64,000 bases of DNA from Sedimentibacter hydroxybenzoicus DSM 7310 (GTDB lineage Bacteria; Bacillota; Clostridia; Tissierellales; Sedimentibacteraceae). Positions 1 to 8,221 of this stretch are shown piece after piece. The position numbers were made by a program, and so were the translations under genes. The notes under the pieces were generated by a model. The model saw only the letters and a program-made list of their open reading frames with translations, did not search any database and had not been told where the DNA came from. The first letter of the stretch is position 1. Each line of letters opens with the position of its first letter. The stretch is from positions 124,001-188,000 of the forward strand of contig NZ_JACBNQ010000003.1 of NCBI RefSeq assembly GCF_013403245.1, in the 5' to 3' direction.

Positions 1-188
1 CCAAGCATAAATAACACTATAACCTGACCTGAACCGTATGTTACAAATCCAAGAAAAATGGTTCCCAAAACACCCGCTCCAAGCATTCCTAAAAATATTA
101 ATCCTCTCTCTTTTAATCCTATATACAAATGAGCCAACCCCGGTATAAAGGATAATATAAATCCTATAAATTTACTCTTTTCTATCAA
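1..188 (-). CDS. Small membrane protein, 3' part outside window
   Basis: The reading frame starts at a TTG preceded by GAGGAGGAA six bases upstream, and runs off the left edge of the window after about 62 codons. The visible peptide opens with IEKSKFIGFILSFIPGLAHL and continues as two hydrophobic stretches separated by a short basic loop (KERG). This resembles the TM2/DUF5668-like small membrane proteins that often follow sigma/anti-sigma pairs. It begins three bases after the anti-sigma stop, so it is very likely the third gene of that operon. No function can be assigned. Confidence 0.6.
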   Translation of the reverse strand, partial: MIEKSKFIGFILSFIPGLAHLYIGLKERGLIFLGMLGAGVLGTIFLGFVTYGSGQVIVLFML

Positions 189-190
189 AA

Positions 191-688
191 TTATTCCTCC
201 TCAATCACATTTTTTTCATTATTTTCAATACTAAACAACAAGCTTGATGTTGAATCTATTATTCTGTCAGAAAAATTGGCTATTAAATTCTGACGTACCT
301 GAACTTCCTGTATAGATGCTGTTATTTTAGGAACTGAATCAACCAGATTAGTGTAAAATCCACTAAGTGTTAAAAATATCGTTACTGATGCTACTGCGGC
401 ATAGTACCCAAGTTGATAATTAATGGATTTTTTAACTTTATTGACTCCATGAATATTAAGCTTAATAATCTTGGATTTAGTTATATTTTCTAACACCTTG
501 GGTGTAAAGTCTGATGGAACAATGTCTCCGGCATAGCTTTCCTCTTGTTCATTTATTAAAGATAGGAAGATATCCAAGCAAGCTTGACAATTATATAAAT
601 GTTCTTCCATTTCCTTCATTTTTTTATTTGACAGTGCTTTGTTCTTATAAAGCAACCACTCAACATAATCATAATGTTTCATCTTCAC
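191..688 (-). CDS. Zinc-type anti-sigma factor
   Basis: A 165-residue protein with an N-terminal HxxxCxxC zinc-binding anti-sigma motif (H30, C34, C37), one membrane segment at about residues 92-113 and a C-terminal extracytoplasmic tail. This is the layout of anti-sigma factors that hold an ECF sigma factor at the membrane until a signal releases it. The gene overlaps the end of the upstream ECF sigma gene by 20 bases, so the two are translationally coupled and the sigma factor is the presumed partner. The signal is not evident; the tail has no recognisable domain. Confidence 0.85.
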   Translation of the reverse strand: MKMKHYDYVEWLLYKNKALSNKKMKEMEEHLYNCQACLDIFLSLINEQEESYAGDIVPSDFTPKVLENITKSKIIKLNIHGVNKVKKSINYQLGYYAAVASVTIFLTLSGFYTNLVDSVPKITASIQEVQVRQNLIANFSDRIIDSTSSLLFSIENNEKNVIEEE

Positions 689-1226
689 ACCTCCACTTCT
701 CTCTTAATAACACCTTAGCCCTATACAATCTGGATGCAATTGTTTTTATAGTTACATCTTCTTCCTCAGCTATTGCCTCATACGTTTTTTCCCGAAAATA
801 AAATTTTTCTAATGCAACTCTATAAATATCCGGAATGCTGTTTAATGCTTTTTTTAACTCATCATGTTTATATCTCTCTAATAATACTATTTCCGGATTA
901 GCTGTCAGATCAACATTATTATCAAAATTATCAAACGATTCAAGGATTTCATCCTTGAATTTCGCTCTTTTCTTCCTCAGCCAATCTATTGATTTATTGG
1001 TTGCTATACGACCTATCCAAGCCTTAAAATTATTTTGATCGTATTTGGGAAGGGAAACATAAATCTGGAAAAATACTTCTTGTGCAACATTTTCCGCTTC
1101 ATCATAATTCTTAATAAAATTCAGAATAATAGCAAATACATACTTCTTATAATTATTAATTAATATTGAAAATGAATCTTCATCTCCCAAAGCCGCTTTT
1201 TCAATTAAAAGACCTTCATTTTCCAT
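669..1226 (-). CDS. ECF RNA polymerase sigma factor
   Basis: A 185-residue sigma-70 family protein of ECF type. Region 2 has the expected acidic and aromatic pattern (AENVAQEVFFQIY, then FKAWIGRIATNKSIDWLRKK) and region 4 ends with a helix-turn-helix, TIKTIASRLYRAKVLLREKW. The chosen ATG at 1226 has a strong GAGGAGGGGAGG upstream; an in-frame start 26 codons earlier would add a hydrophobic, non-conserved leader and has no ribosome binding site. It is followed by its overlapping anti-sigma gene and a small membrane protein, forming one operon. Confidence 0.9.
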   Translation of the reverse strand: MENEGLLIEKAALGDEDSFSILINNYKKYVFAIILNFIKNYDEAENVAQEVFFQIYVSLPKYDQNNFKAWIGRIATNKSIDWLRKKRAKFKDEILESFDNFDNNVDLTANPEIVLLERYKHDELKKALNSIPDIYRVALEKFYFREKTYEAIAEEEDVTIKTIASRLYRAKVLLREKWRCEDETL

Positions 1227-1331
1227 GCCTCCCCTCCTCTCTATATAATAATAACGAATAATATTTATAAAGTACTGCAAAAACAATAAAAAATTTTTCT
1301 GCATTCACTATGAATATAACATTATTACGAC

Positions 1332-1354
1332 AAAAAAGCACCAATAATGGTGCT
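1332..1354 (-). terminator. Intrinsic terminator after SLOG gene
   Basis: On the minus strand AGCACC-ATTATT-GGTGCT forms a six-pair stem followed by TTTTTT. It lies about 50 bases past the stop of the SLOG-domain gene and separates it from the sigma operon. Confidence 0.75.
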
Positions 1355-1406
1355 CAGGCTGCTGAAAAAGTCCCTACGCTGCGTTGTGTAAATTTTATTG
1401 TGAACC

Positions 1407-1943
1407 TTATCTGCAAATTTTTATGTTCGGAATTGTATTTAATGTCTCAATATCCAAAATAAATACAACTTTTCCGATAGATTTGGCATATTTATTTATG
1501 GCATTTATTTCATTTGTATTATTTGTATACAGTATGATATATTTAGATTTATTTATCATATACAAATCACGCTTAATCATGCAGTCATGTGAGAAATTAT
1601 GTTGGAGCATAACTTCTTTATCAATATTTTTCATAATGGAGTAATACTTGTCCCTCTGAGATTCAGGCCAATTTATTGTATAATTTTCATATGGCACTAT
1701 TCCCTCTAAAGTAACACCTGAAAATTTAGTTTTTAATTCAAGAACAATCTCGGCAGAAGCTTGTTCTAAACCAAATTTCATTCCACTTATAAAATGAGTT
1801 ACTGAAAAATCTTCAATCAAGCTTACACATACTTCTTTAAGCTTAGATTCTAACTTAATATAATCCGAATTATCATGGCTTAATTCCATAAAACAATCTT
1901 GTGAATAACAATCGATAAAACAGCATGTCTTATGTTTTTTCAA
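1407..1943 (-). CDS. SLOG-fold protein of the DUF1273/YpsA type
   Basis: A 178-residue protein. Residues 50-70 read HFISGMKFGLEQASAEIVLE, residues 82-86 IVPYE, and residues 121-130 CMIKRDLYMI. These match the nucleotide-binding pattern of the DUF1273/YpsA branch of the SLOG (Rossmann-like) superfamily, whose members are thought to bind nucleotides or nucleotide-derived ligands. The start is a TTG with GAGGTGG four bases upstream. The N-terminus is unusual in having a Cys-rich stretch (KTCCFIDCYSQDC) in place of the usual TGHRP-like motif. It is divergent from an XRE regulator across a 117-base spacer, which suggests shared control. The biochemical role is unknown. Confidence 0.7.
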   Translation of the reverse strand: MKKHKTCCFIDCYSQDCFMELSHDNSDYIKLESKLKEVCVSLIEDFSVTHFISGMKFGLEQASAEIVLELKTKFSGVTLEGIVPYENYTINWPESQRDKYYSIMKNIDKEVMLQHNFSHDCMIKRDLYMINKSKYIILYTNNTNEINAINKYAKSIGKVVFILDIETLNTIPNIKICR

Positions 1944-1980
1944 ATTTCCACCTCATATTATAAATATTAACAAAATCAAT

Positions 1981-2030
1981 ACGCTATTTGCTTACTATTA
2001 TAATTATAGCTTATTTAATACGCTAAAAGC
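1981..2030. promoter_or_regulatory. Direct repeats in divergent promoter region
   Basis: The motif ACGCTA-WWW-GC occurs twice in the same orientation, at 1981-1991 (ACGCTATTTGC) and 2020-2030 (ACGCTAAAAGC), 39 bases apart, between the divergently transcribed SLOG and XRE genes. Spacing close to whole helical turns and the position suggest operators for the neighbouring XRE protein. This is inference. Confidence 0.4.
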
Positions 2031-2060
2031 AATAGTTAATATATAATAGAGGTGATAGAA

Positions 2061-2411
2061 TTGAAAGAAAATATGATTCTAATTGGTAAAAGATTACGTA
2101 AGCAGCGGGAAAAATTAAATATGACTCGTGAAGAATTTGCTGAAAAAGCCTGTATCTCTCCTCAATTTCTTGCCGAAATTGAAAATGGAAAAAAGGGAAT
2201 GTCAGTGACAACACTTTATAAGATATGTAATAACTATAATTTATCTGCAGATTATCTCTTATTTGGTCGTTTATCAAATGATGTTTACCCTGATAATAAA
2301 AGTTTAACCGAACCGTACCTTTCTTATACTGAGGATATCCTTGAAATCGTAAACAATATAATTTTAGAAACACAAAATAATTATAACTCTGCACACAAAA
2401 AGGACAACTAA
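2061..2411 (+). CDS. XRE-family transcriptional regulator
   Basis: A 116-residue DNA-binding protein with a Cro/C1-type helix-turn-helix over roughly the first 65 residues: GKRLRKQREKLNMTREEFAE, then ISPQFLAEIENGKKGMSVTT and LYKICNNYNLSADYLLFG. The short C-terminal tail has no known domain. A TTG at 2061 is preferred because GAGGTGAT sits just upstream; a GTG at 2052 lies inside that ribosome binding site. It is the only plus-strand gene in the first 26 kb and is divergent from the SLOG gene, so it may regulate that gene and itself. Confidence 0.85.
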   Translation: MKENMILIGKRLRKQREKLNMTREEFAEKACISPQFLAEIENGKKGMSVTTLYKICNNYNLSADYLLFGRLSNDVYPDNKSLTEPYLSYTEDILEIVNNIILETQNNYNSAHKKDN

Positions 2412-2427
2412 AATTCCATATGAAAAC

Positions 2428-2466
2428 AAATCTCCCCTAAGAATAACATTCCGAAGGGAGATTTTT
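2428..2466 (+). terminator. Intrinsic terminator
   Basis: AAATCTCCC and GGGAGATTT flank a loop of about 16 bases and are followed by TTT on the plus strand. It lies 17 bases after the XRE gene stop. It could also serve minus-strand transcripts from thiD, whose stop is at 2529. Confidence 0.75.
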
Positions 2467-2528
2467 GCATTGCAGGAATTGCCGTCAAAATCAAACATAG
2501 CTGCTTTAGCTGCCAATCGATTTGCAAG

Positions 2529-3308
2529 CTAAAGATTCCAGCAATGATTTAAAGGACCTCTTCCCTTTCCTATGCTGAAGTTTGCCTTTAAAGCTCCTGT
2601 TATATAATTTTTTGCGTTTAATATACTTGTTTTTACATCATGACCCTCTGCTAAATTGCATGCAATTGCCGATGACAGTGTGCAACCGGTTCCATGCGAA
2701 TTCATATTGTTTATTCTTTCCTGCTCATACCATATACAATCACCGTCCATGTATAACAAATCATCGCTGCCGGTTACCAGATGGCCTCCCTTTATAAGAA
2801 TATAACCGGAATATTTTTCAGCTATTTTTATCGCTGCTTTTTCCATATCCTCTTTATTTTCAATTTCAAATCCACACAATACTTCTGCCTCCTGTATATT
2901 GGGAGTTATAACAGTGGCAAGGGGCATCAGTTTATTTATAAGCATTTCAATTGAATCATCCTTACAAAGCTTACTGCCGCTTGTAGCTACCATTACCGGG
3001 TCAAGAACTATTTTTTTTGCTTTGTATTCAATAAGCTTATCTGCAATAACTGATATTATTTCTTTATTAGAAACCATTCCGATTTTTACAGCATCAGGAT
3101 AAATATCGGTAAAAACGGCATCCAGCTGCGCTTCTACGAATTCCGGTGGTACTTCTGATACACCGTATACACCCGTTGTATTCTGTGCCGTTAAAGCTGT
3201 TATAACACTCATTCCATATATTTTATGACAGGTCATTGTTTTTAAATCTGCCTGAATACCGGCTCCTCCGCTTGGATCGGAACCGGCAATTGTTAGTACC
3301 TTTTTCAT
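2529..3308 (-). CDS. thiD: Hydroxymethylpyrimidine/phosphomethylpyrimidine kinase
   Basis: ThiD phosphorylates hydroxymethylpyrimidine (HMP) to HMP-phosphate and then HMP-pyrophosphate, which supplies the pyrimidine half of thiamine. The 259-residue length is normal for the family. The N-terminus AGSDPSGGAGIQADLKT is the family signature and the C-terminal anion-hole motif NSHGTGCTLSSAIA is intact. It is the last gene of a thiM-thiE-thiD operon, 11 bases after thiE, with a good ribosome binding site (AAGGAG). The operon contains only salvage and coupling enzymes; no thiC or thiazole synthesis genes are nearby, so it is suited to recycling thiamine pieces. Confidence 0.95.
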   Translation of the reverse strand: MKKVLTIAGSDPSGGAGIQADLKTMTCHKIYGMSVITALTAQNTTGVYGVSEVPPEFVEAQLDAVFTDIYPDAVKIGMVSNKEIISVIADKLIEYKAKKIVLDPVMVATSGSKLCKDDSIEMLINKLMPLATVITPNIQEAEVLCGFEIENKEDMEKAAIKIAEKYSGYILIKGGHLVTGSDDLLYMDGDCIWYEQERINNMNSHGTGCTLSSAIACNLAEGHDVKTSILNAKNYITGALKANFSIGKGRGPLNHCWNL

Positions 3309-3319
3309 TCTTGTCTCCT

Positions 3320-3958
3320 TTATTTGATTATCTGCTTTATTAATTTTAACAATTCAGAGGTTGCGTTTCTAATATTATCCTGCGCAAAAATTGCCGACAC
3401 TACTGAAATTCCCGCAATGCCTGTGCCTGTAAGCTCAAGAACATTATCTTTAGATATACCTCCGATTGCAACAACAGGTATACTTACCGCATCACATATT
3501 TCCTTTAATGTCTCAAACGGAACCGTATCAGCATCAAGCTTTGTAGACGTATTAAAAACTGCACCCACACCTATATAATCTGCACCGCTTTGCTCTGCTT
3601 TTATAGCTTCTTCAACTGTTACAGCTGAAAGACCTATTATTTTATTAAATCCAAGTTTTTCTCTTGCTGTTTTAATTTCTTCATCACTTTGTCCTATATG
3701 TGCTCCGTCAGCATCAATTGAAGTTGCTACATCCACATTATCATTTATTACGAAAGGGATATTGTATTTATCAGTTACTGCTTTTACCTCTCCGGCAATT
3801 TTTAAAAATTCTTCATATCCTAAGTTTTTTTCTCTTAGCTGGATAAATGTTGCTCCCCCCAATATTGCTTCTTCAACTGCTTCGGGAAGTGTTTTTTCTT
3901 TTAACCATGTACGGTCGGTAATTGCATAAAGCAGAAGTGCTTTATTATCTAATTTCAA
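3320..3958 (-). CDS. thiE: Thiamine-phosphate synthase
   Basis: ThiE joins HMP-pyrophosphate to thiazole phosphate to give thiamine monophosphate. The TIM-barrel family motifs are present: IQLREKN near residue 40, FVINDNVDVA, GADGAHIGQSD, and the phosphate-binding GGIS near the C-terminus. A TTG at 3958 is chosen because AGAAGG lies eight bases upstream; a GTG three codons earlier is possible. The gene start overlaps the end of thiM by 14 bases, indicating translational coupling. Control is through the TPP riboswitch upstream of thiM. Confidence 0.93.
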   Translation of the reverse strand: MKLDNKALLLYAITDRTWLKEKTLPEAVEEAILGGATFIQLREKNLGYEEFLKIAGEVKAVTDKYNIPFVINDNVDVATSIDADGAHIGQSDEEIKTAREKLGFNKIIGLSAVTVEEAIKAEQSGADYIGVGAVFNTSTKLDADTVPFETLKEICDAVSIPVVAIGGISKDNVLELTGTGIAGISVVSAIFAQDNIRNATSELLKLIKQIIK

Positions 3959-4772
3959 ACTTAGCACCTTCTTTCAGCATTTCAGCATCAATTTTACTCA
4001 TAAAATCAATTAAATAACACTTAAGTGAGGATGTTCCGTCATCATTCTTTTTCATTTTTTCATAAGCAAGTTCACCGCATAATCCCATAGTACATACTGC
4101 AGCCGCAGTTGCGCTGGAAAAATTATCCTTATTAACACCGCAAAAAGCACCTATAATTGAACTAAGCATGCAGCCCGTTCCGGATATTTTACTCATAAAT
4201 GGGTGGCCATTTCTAATAACGTATGCTATTGTTCCATCCGCAACAATGTCTATGGCACCTGTAACCGCCACAACAGCAGATAGTCTTTCAGACAATGAAT
4301 TTATATATTTAACAGTTTCATCTATATTTTCTTCGGTGATGGTATCATCCACACTGGCATCTACGCCTCTTGTTCCTTTTGTACTATCCCTGCCTACTGT
4401 TTTTATTTCAGACATGTTGCCTCTAACCACAGCAAATTTTACTTCTTTCAGCAGTCTGAAAGCAGTATCTGTCCTTAATTTCGAAGCCCCTGCTCCTACA
4501 GGATCAAGTATGACAGGTATATTAAGTTCATTTGCCCTTTTACCTGCTTTTAGCATCGATTCAACAGTTCTTGAATTTAATGTACCTATGTTTATTACCA
4601 AAGCATTGCATATTGACGTAATTTCTTCAACCTCATCTATATCGTCAGCCATTATGGGTGAACCGCCACAAGCTAACAATATATTTGCACAATCATTCAC
4701 TGTTACATAATTTGTAATATTATGTACTAACGGTGTATTACTTTTAACATTTTTAATAATTTCTGAAAACAT
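3945..4772 (-). CDS. thiM: Hydroxyethylthiazole kinase
   Basis: ThiM phosphorylates salvaged hydroxyethylthiazole to the substrate used by ThiE. Recognised by TPLVHNITNYVTVNDCANIL at the N-terminus, PVILDPVGAGAS, and the catalytic KISGTGCMLSS near residue 200. The ATG at 4772 has GGAGGG six bases upstream and gives a 275-residue protein. The longer frame back to 4853 would run through the riboswitch terminator, so it is rejected. It is the first gene of the thiMED operon. Confidence 0.94.
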   Translation of the reverse strand: MFSEIIKNVKSNTPLVHNITNYVTVNDCANILLACGGSPIMADDIDEVEEITSICNALVINIGTLNSRTVESMLKAGKRANELNIPVILDPVGAGASKLRTDTAFRLLKEVKFAVVRGNMSEIKTVGRDSTKGTRGVDASVDDTITEENIDETVKYINSLSERLSAVVAVTGAIDIVADGTIAYVIRNGHPFMSKISGTGCMLSSIIGAFCGVNKDNFSSATAAAVCTMGLCGELAYEKMKKNDDGTSSLKCYLIDFMSKIDAEMLKEGAKFEIR

Positions 4773-4807
4773 ATTTAACCCTCCTGCAGATGTTATATTT
4801 TCTAAAC

Positions 4808-4842
4808 TAAAAACGGGATTTACCAACATGTGGTATATCCCA
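4808..4842 (-). terminator. Riboswitch terminator hairpin of the thiMED leader
   Basis: On the minus strand GGGATATACCA and TGGTAAATCCC pair around a five-base loop and are followed by GTTTTTAG. It lies between the TPP aptamer and the thiM start codon. This is the expected expression platform: TPP binding favours the terminator and stops transcription before thiM. Confidence 0.8.
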
Positions 4843-4856
4843 TTCATTTTCACAAA

Positions 4857-4940
4857 CAGTTCCCTACGTTGGCATTATCCAAATCAGGTTCGGTCGAAAC
4901 TAACAGTTTCCTCTCAGCCTATTAATAAGCTCCCGATATT
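4857..4940 (-). ncRNA. TPP riboswitch (THI element)
   Basis: Read on the minus strand, the leader contains the conserved GGCTGAGAGG segment followed by ACCGAACCTGATTTGGATAA and TGCCAACGTAGGGAA, the two invariant parts of the TPP aptamer. The first ends in the CTGAGA motif that binds the pyrimidine. It precedes the thiamine salvage operon and a terminator hairpin, so it most likely turns the operon off when thiamine pyrophosphate is plentiful. Confidence 0.93.
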
Positions 4941-4990
4941 TAATTAAATTATAAAACATATTTATCTGCATGACAATAACTTTTTTAATT

Positions 4991-5842
4991 TTATTTATAC
5001 ATATGGTAGTAATTTACTCCGGCCGTAAATACAATTTCTCTGTACTCAGATAATTCGTCTATTGTCACAAGCTGAAATCCTCTTTTAATTAACTCCGGAA
5101 TTACTATTTCAGACGCTTGAACAGTACTGTCATATAAATCATGCATCAGTATAATATCCCCGTCCTTTACATCTTTAAGAATATTCTCAACAATTATTCC
5201 GGCATTTCTGTTTTCCCAGTCACGTGTATCGATTGACCATTGAATTATCGGCTTTTGTATTTTTTTATTTAACTCTTCACTTGTGCTTCCATATGGCGGT
5301 CGCATAACCGTCGGTGTATAACCTGTAGCTATATAAACCAAATCATCTGTTCCTTGAATTTGCTTGTATAATTCTTCATAGCTTATTGTTGTTAAATTCT
5401 TATGATTATAAGTATGATTACCTATCTGATTGCCTTCCTCTATCATTCTATTCAATATATCCTTATTTCCATGTACCTGAGATCCTAATACAAAAAATGT
5501 TGCAACTGAATTGTTTTCTTTTAATGTATTTAATATTTCAGTTGTATATATGGATGGTCCGTCGTCATAAGTTATAGCAATCATTGGTTTACTTGGATCT
5601 ATTTCTCTATTATTTATACTTTCTTCTGTAGTATTTACTTCAATAGGCCCAGGTGCTTCAGGGATTGTGTACTGAACATTGCCTGTATTCGGCTTGTTTT
5701 GCTCATTTATTTTAATATTATCTTTCGTATCGGAATATACTGCATAATCATTATAAATGTTTGCTTGAGCTACATTCATATCCGTACTCATTAATAATGC
5801 CATCATTAAAGCAAATGTTAAAGTAAAAATTCTTTTTGTCAT
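4991..5842 (-). CDS. Secreted polysaccharide deacetylase (NodB family)
   Basis: A 283-residue extracellular carbohydrate esterase family 4 protein. Residues 1-27 are a signal peptide ending in AQA. The NodB domain has the catalytic TYDDGPS (D93, D94), metal ligands in HTYNH (H143, H147), RPPYG and the RDW motif. All residues needed for metal-dependent removal of acetyl groups from peptidoglycan or chitin-like sugars are present. The region 30-85 is a low-complexity linker. ATG 5842 is chosen over an upstream start because GGGGG lies seven bases before it. The most likely job is cell-wall modification. Confidence 0.88.
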   Translation of the reverse strand: MTKRIFTLTFALMMALLMSTDMNVAQANIYNDYAVYSDTKDNIKINEQNKPNTGNVQYTIPEAPGPIEVNTTEESINNREIDPSKPMIAITYDDGPSIYTTEILNTLKENNSVATFFVLGSQVHGNKDILNRMIEEGNQIGNHTYNHKNLTTISYEELYKQIQGTDDLVYIATGYTPTVMRPPYGSTSEELNKKIQKPIIQWSIDTRDWENRNAGIIVENILKDVKDGDIILMHDLYDSTVQASEIVIPELIKRGFQLVTIDELSEYREIVFTAGVNYYHMYK

Positions 5843-6036
5843 AATATATCCCCCTATATGCATTTATATATAAATATCATATATCCATTGATATAAAACA
5901 TCAATATTAATAAATAGGATATACATCCAGATATATCATAGTAATGACAATTATTTTAATGAGTACCATTTTGTGTATTAGATATCCCGAAACCCCTAAA
6001 GCAACTGCATTTTACTTACCATTAAGCAGGGAATTC

Positions 6037-8046
6037 TTATTTTGAATTATTCAGTATTCTATTCATTATAATATATGTCTGCTCCCTTGTTATATTAGAT
6101 TTAGGAGAAAACATATTATTGCCCACACCTTGCATGAATTTATTTTGCAAAACAAAATTAACTGCATCAGACGCCCACGATGATATTTCTGATTTGTCTA
6201 TTAAGTTCATATACTCAGTGTCTGTTTTAATTCCTAAAAATTTTGCCAAATTAGCGAGCATAATGGCAGCTTCTTCTCTTGTTATTTCATTTTCTCCGTC
6301 AAAAATACCGTTTCCTCTCCCCTTAACAATACCTAAATGCATACAAATTGCAACATTTTCGTTAAATTCATCAACTATGGGCGGATTAATCACATCTATT
6401 TTATTATAATCAATAATATCTTTTTTTGATGTGTTATAATATTTTTCTAAAAAAGCAACTATTATATCACAAAACTCATACCTCTTAATATCGGAGGTAA
6501 ATAATGCCTGATATTCAAAGGGCACTAAATTGTTTTCAATTGCTTTACTTACTTCGTCTACTGCCCATGACGAAGGCCCCTTTGTCTGTTTAAAATAATC
6601 TATTTTTCTGCCGTAATTTTTATATCCCTGCCACTGGGCAGCTAACAGTCTTTCACCATTAATATTAACCACATCTATCATTGAATAGTGTGACTGGGTA
6701 AGCTCCTGCCCTGCAAAATTAACGATACTGTTGTAACCGTTACTTCCTCCTGCAAAATATTTATCGTTGATATACCATATATCAGAATAATGGCTGTTCT
6801 TTAATACAGCCTCACCAGTAATCTTATCAATCAAATTGGCATAACCGTTACTTTTTACAACCATATATCTGTCCGAAAAAGAAAAATATATATCGTCATA
6901 TATAGGATGTACTACTACATTTCCCTTCATGTCATAAACAGCATACTTGCTTTTATAATTTTCGACATATACTTTTGCCGTAATAAATCCATCAGCAGCA
7001 TACACTATATCTATTGCTTCAGCAGGCAGTATTATATTCCCTTTTGCATCCAATAATCCTGCCAGTCCATCCTCATAAAACTTTAAGCCGTCACCGACGT
7101 ATTCAATTCTATCATAAACAAACGGTACAATTTCCTTGTTTTGCATATCAATTATCCCGGCTTTACCGTCTTTTTTAGCAACAACAAGCTCATTTTCCAA
7201 ATACCTTTCATCTATATATTTTAAGCTTTGATATTCGATAGGTATAACAAATTCGGCTTTATTTCGATCAAACAGTCCTGATTTGTTATTTTTAGTTATC
7301 TGTGAATAATTCATTGAATCGGACACAATATGTATTTCATCATATTCAAATGGCACTACAATATCATCATTTATATTGATTACACCATATTTGAAATCTT
7401 TATCTGCGGCAATTATAAAGCTGTCGTTTATATACTGTAGGTTATAATAATTGAAGGGAAGTATTATATCCTGATTAATATCTAATATTCCTCCACCCTC
7501 GTCATTTTGTACAACTATCCTGTCATCCTTCAAATACAATAAGCTGTCATATACAACAGGTATTACTTCTTTTTTATTATATTTATCGTAAAGTCCGAAC
7601 TTGTAGCTTATTTCTTCATCAACGCTCATCAAAAGCCAATATTTATCACTCACTGTCGGATCGGCAAAGGAATATCCTTCAACTATGCATTCCGCACCGT
7701 CCTTATCTACAAAGCCGAGCCTTGTCAATTTATCATCAAGTGGAACAAAAAAGCTATAATACTCCTCGTCATAATGATAGAACTCACCATTTTCTATTCC
7801 TGCATAATCTAAATAATTACCCTTTAACTCAATCCTGCTGCCATCCGATTTTAACAAATACCAACTGTCGTCGCTTTTACTTCGTATTATTTTGTCATTT
7901 CCAATTCCATCAAAGTAATCATAATCTAATGTAATTTTTTGTATATCATCATTAAATTCCACACCATATGTAATATTGAACATTGAAAATACAAAAACAC
8001 ATACAATCATCACAACTACCGTCTTGCACAAATAACTTTTTTTCAT
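6037..8046 (-). CDS. Secreted WG-repeat protein with C-terminal SLH domains
   Basis: A 669-residue surface protein. It has an N-terminal signal sequence, then many beta-rich repeats over about residues 35-480 of the WG/KWG type. Typical units read GLYDKYNKKEVIPVVYD, GVININDDIVVPFEYDEI and GIIDMQNKEIVPFVYDRI. The C-terminus carries SLH repeats, the best two reading GIVKGRGNGIFDGENEITRE and MQGVGNNMFSPKSNITREQ. SLH domains anchor proteins to secondary cell-wall polymers. The WG array probably forms a propeller-like interaction surface. The start at 8046 follows GGAGG. Ligand unknown. Confidence 0.8.
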   Translation of the reverse strand: MKKSYLCKTVVVMIVCVFVFSMFNITYGVEFNDDIQKITLDYDYFDGIGNDKIIRSKSDDSWYLLKSDGSRIELKGNYLDYAGIENGEFYHYDEEYYSFFVPLDDKLTRLGFVDKDGAECIVEGYSFADPTVSDKYWLLMSVDEEISYKFGLYDKYNKKEVIPVVYDSLLYLKDDRIVVQNDEGGGILDINQDIILPFNYYNLQYINDSFIIAADKDFKYGVININDDIVVPFEYDEIHIVSDSMNYSQITKNNKSGLFDRNKAEFVIPIEYQSLKYIDERYLENELVVAKKDGKAGIIDMQNKEIVPFVYDRIEYVGDGLKFYEDGLAGLLDAKGNIILPAEAIDIVYAADGFITAKVYVENYKSKYAVYDMKGNVVVHPIYDDIYFSFSDRYMVVKSNGYANLIDKITGEAVLKNSHYSDIWYINDKYFAGGSNGYNSIVNFAGQELTQSHYSMIDVVNINGERLLAAQWQGYKNYGRKIDYFKQTKGPSSWAVDEVSKAIENNLVPFEYQALFTSDIKRYEFCDIIVAFLEKYYNTSKKDIIDYNKIDVINPPIVDEFNENVAICMHLGIVKGRGNGIFDGENEITREEAAIMLANLAKFLGIKTDTEYMNLIDKSEISSWASDAVNFVLQNKFMQGVGNNMFSPKSNITREQTYIIMNRILNNSK

Positions 8047-8221
8047 AACTTCCTCCATGTTTAAAATATAATTTTTATTTCAAATTATATATTTAAAAAT
8101 TATTCTCCCTGGTATGAACATATACTTTTGATTAACCTGTATGCTCGGTTTTTCCTTTCTCCTTGAATATTATCTGTAATACTACTTTCACCAACACCTG
8201 CATAATTTATTCATTTATCTG

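Noticed and set aside
1355-1385. Possible insertion-sequence end (CAGGCTGCTGAAAAAG)
   Set aside because: No matching inverted end or transposase was found in the window.
4168-4710. Long plus-strand frame opposite thiM
   Set aside because: It mirrors thiM codon periodicity, has no ribosome binding site and no family resemblance. The same holds for long frames opposite ftsK (21233-21781) and the MFS gene (30154-30783).
4773-4853. 27-codon N-terminal extension of thiM
   Set aside because: It runs through the riboswitch terminator hairpin; GGAGGG before 4772 fixes the start.
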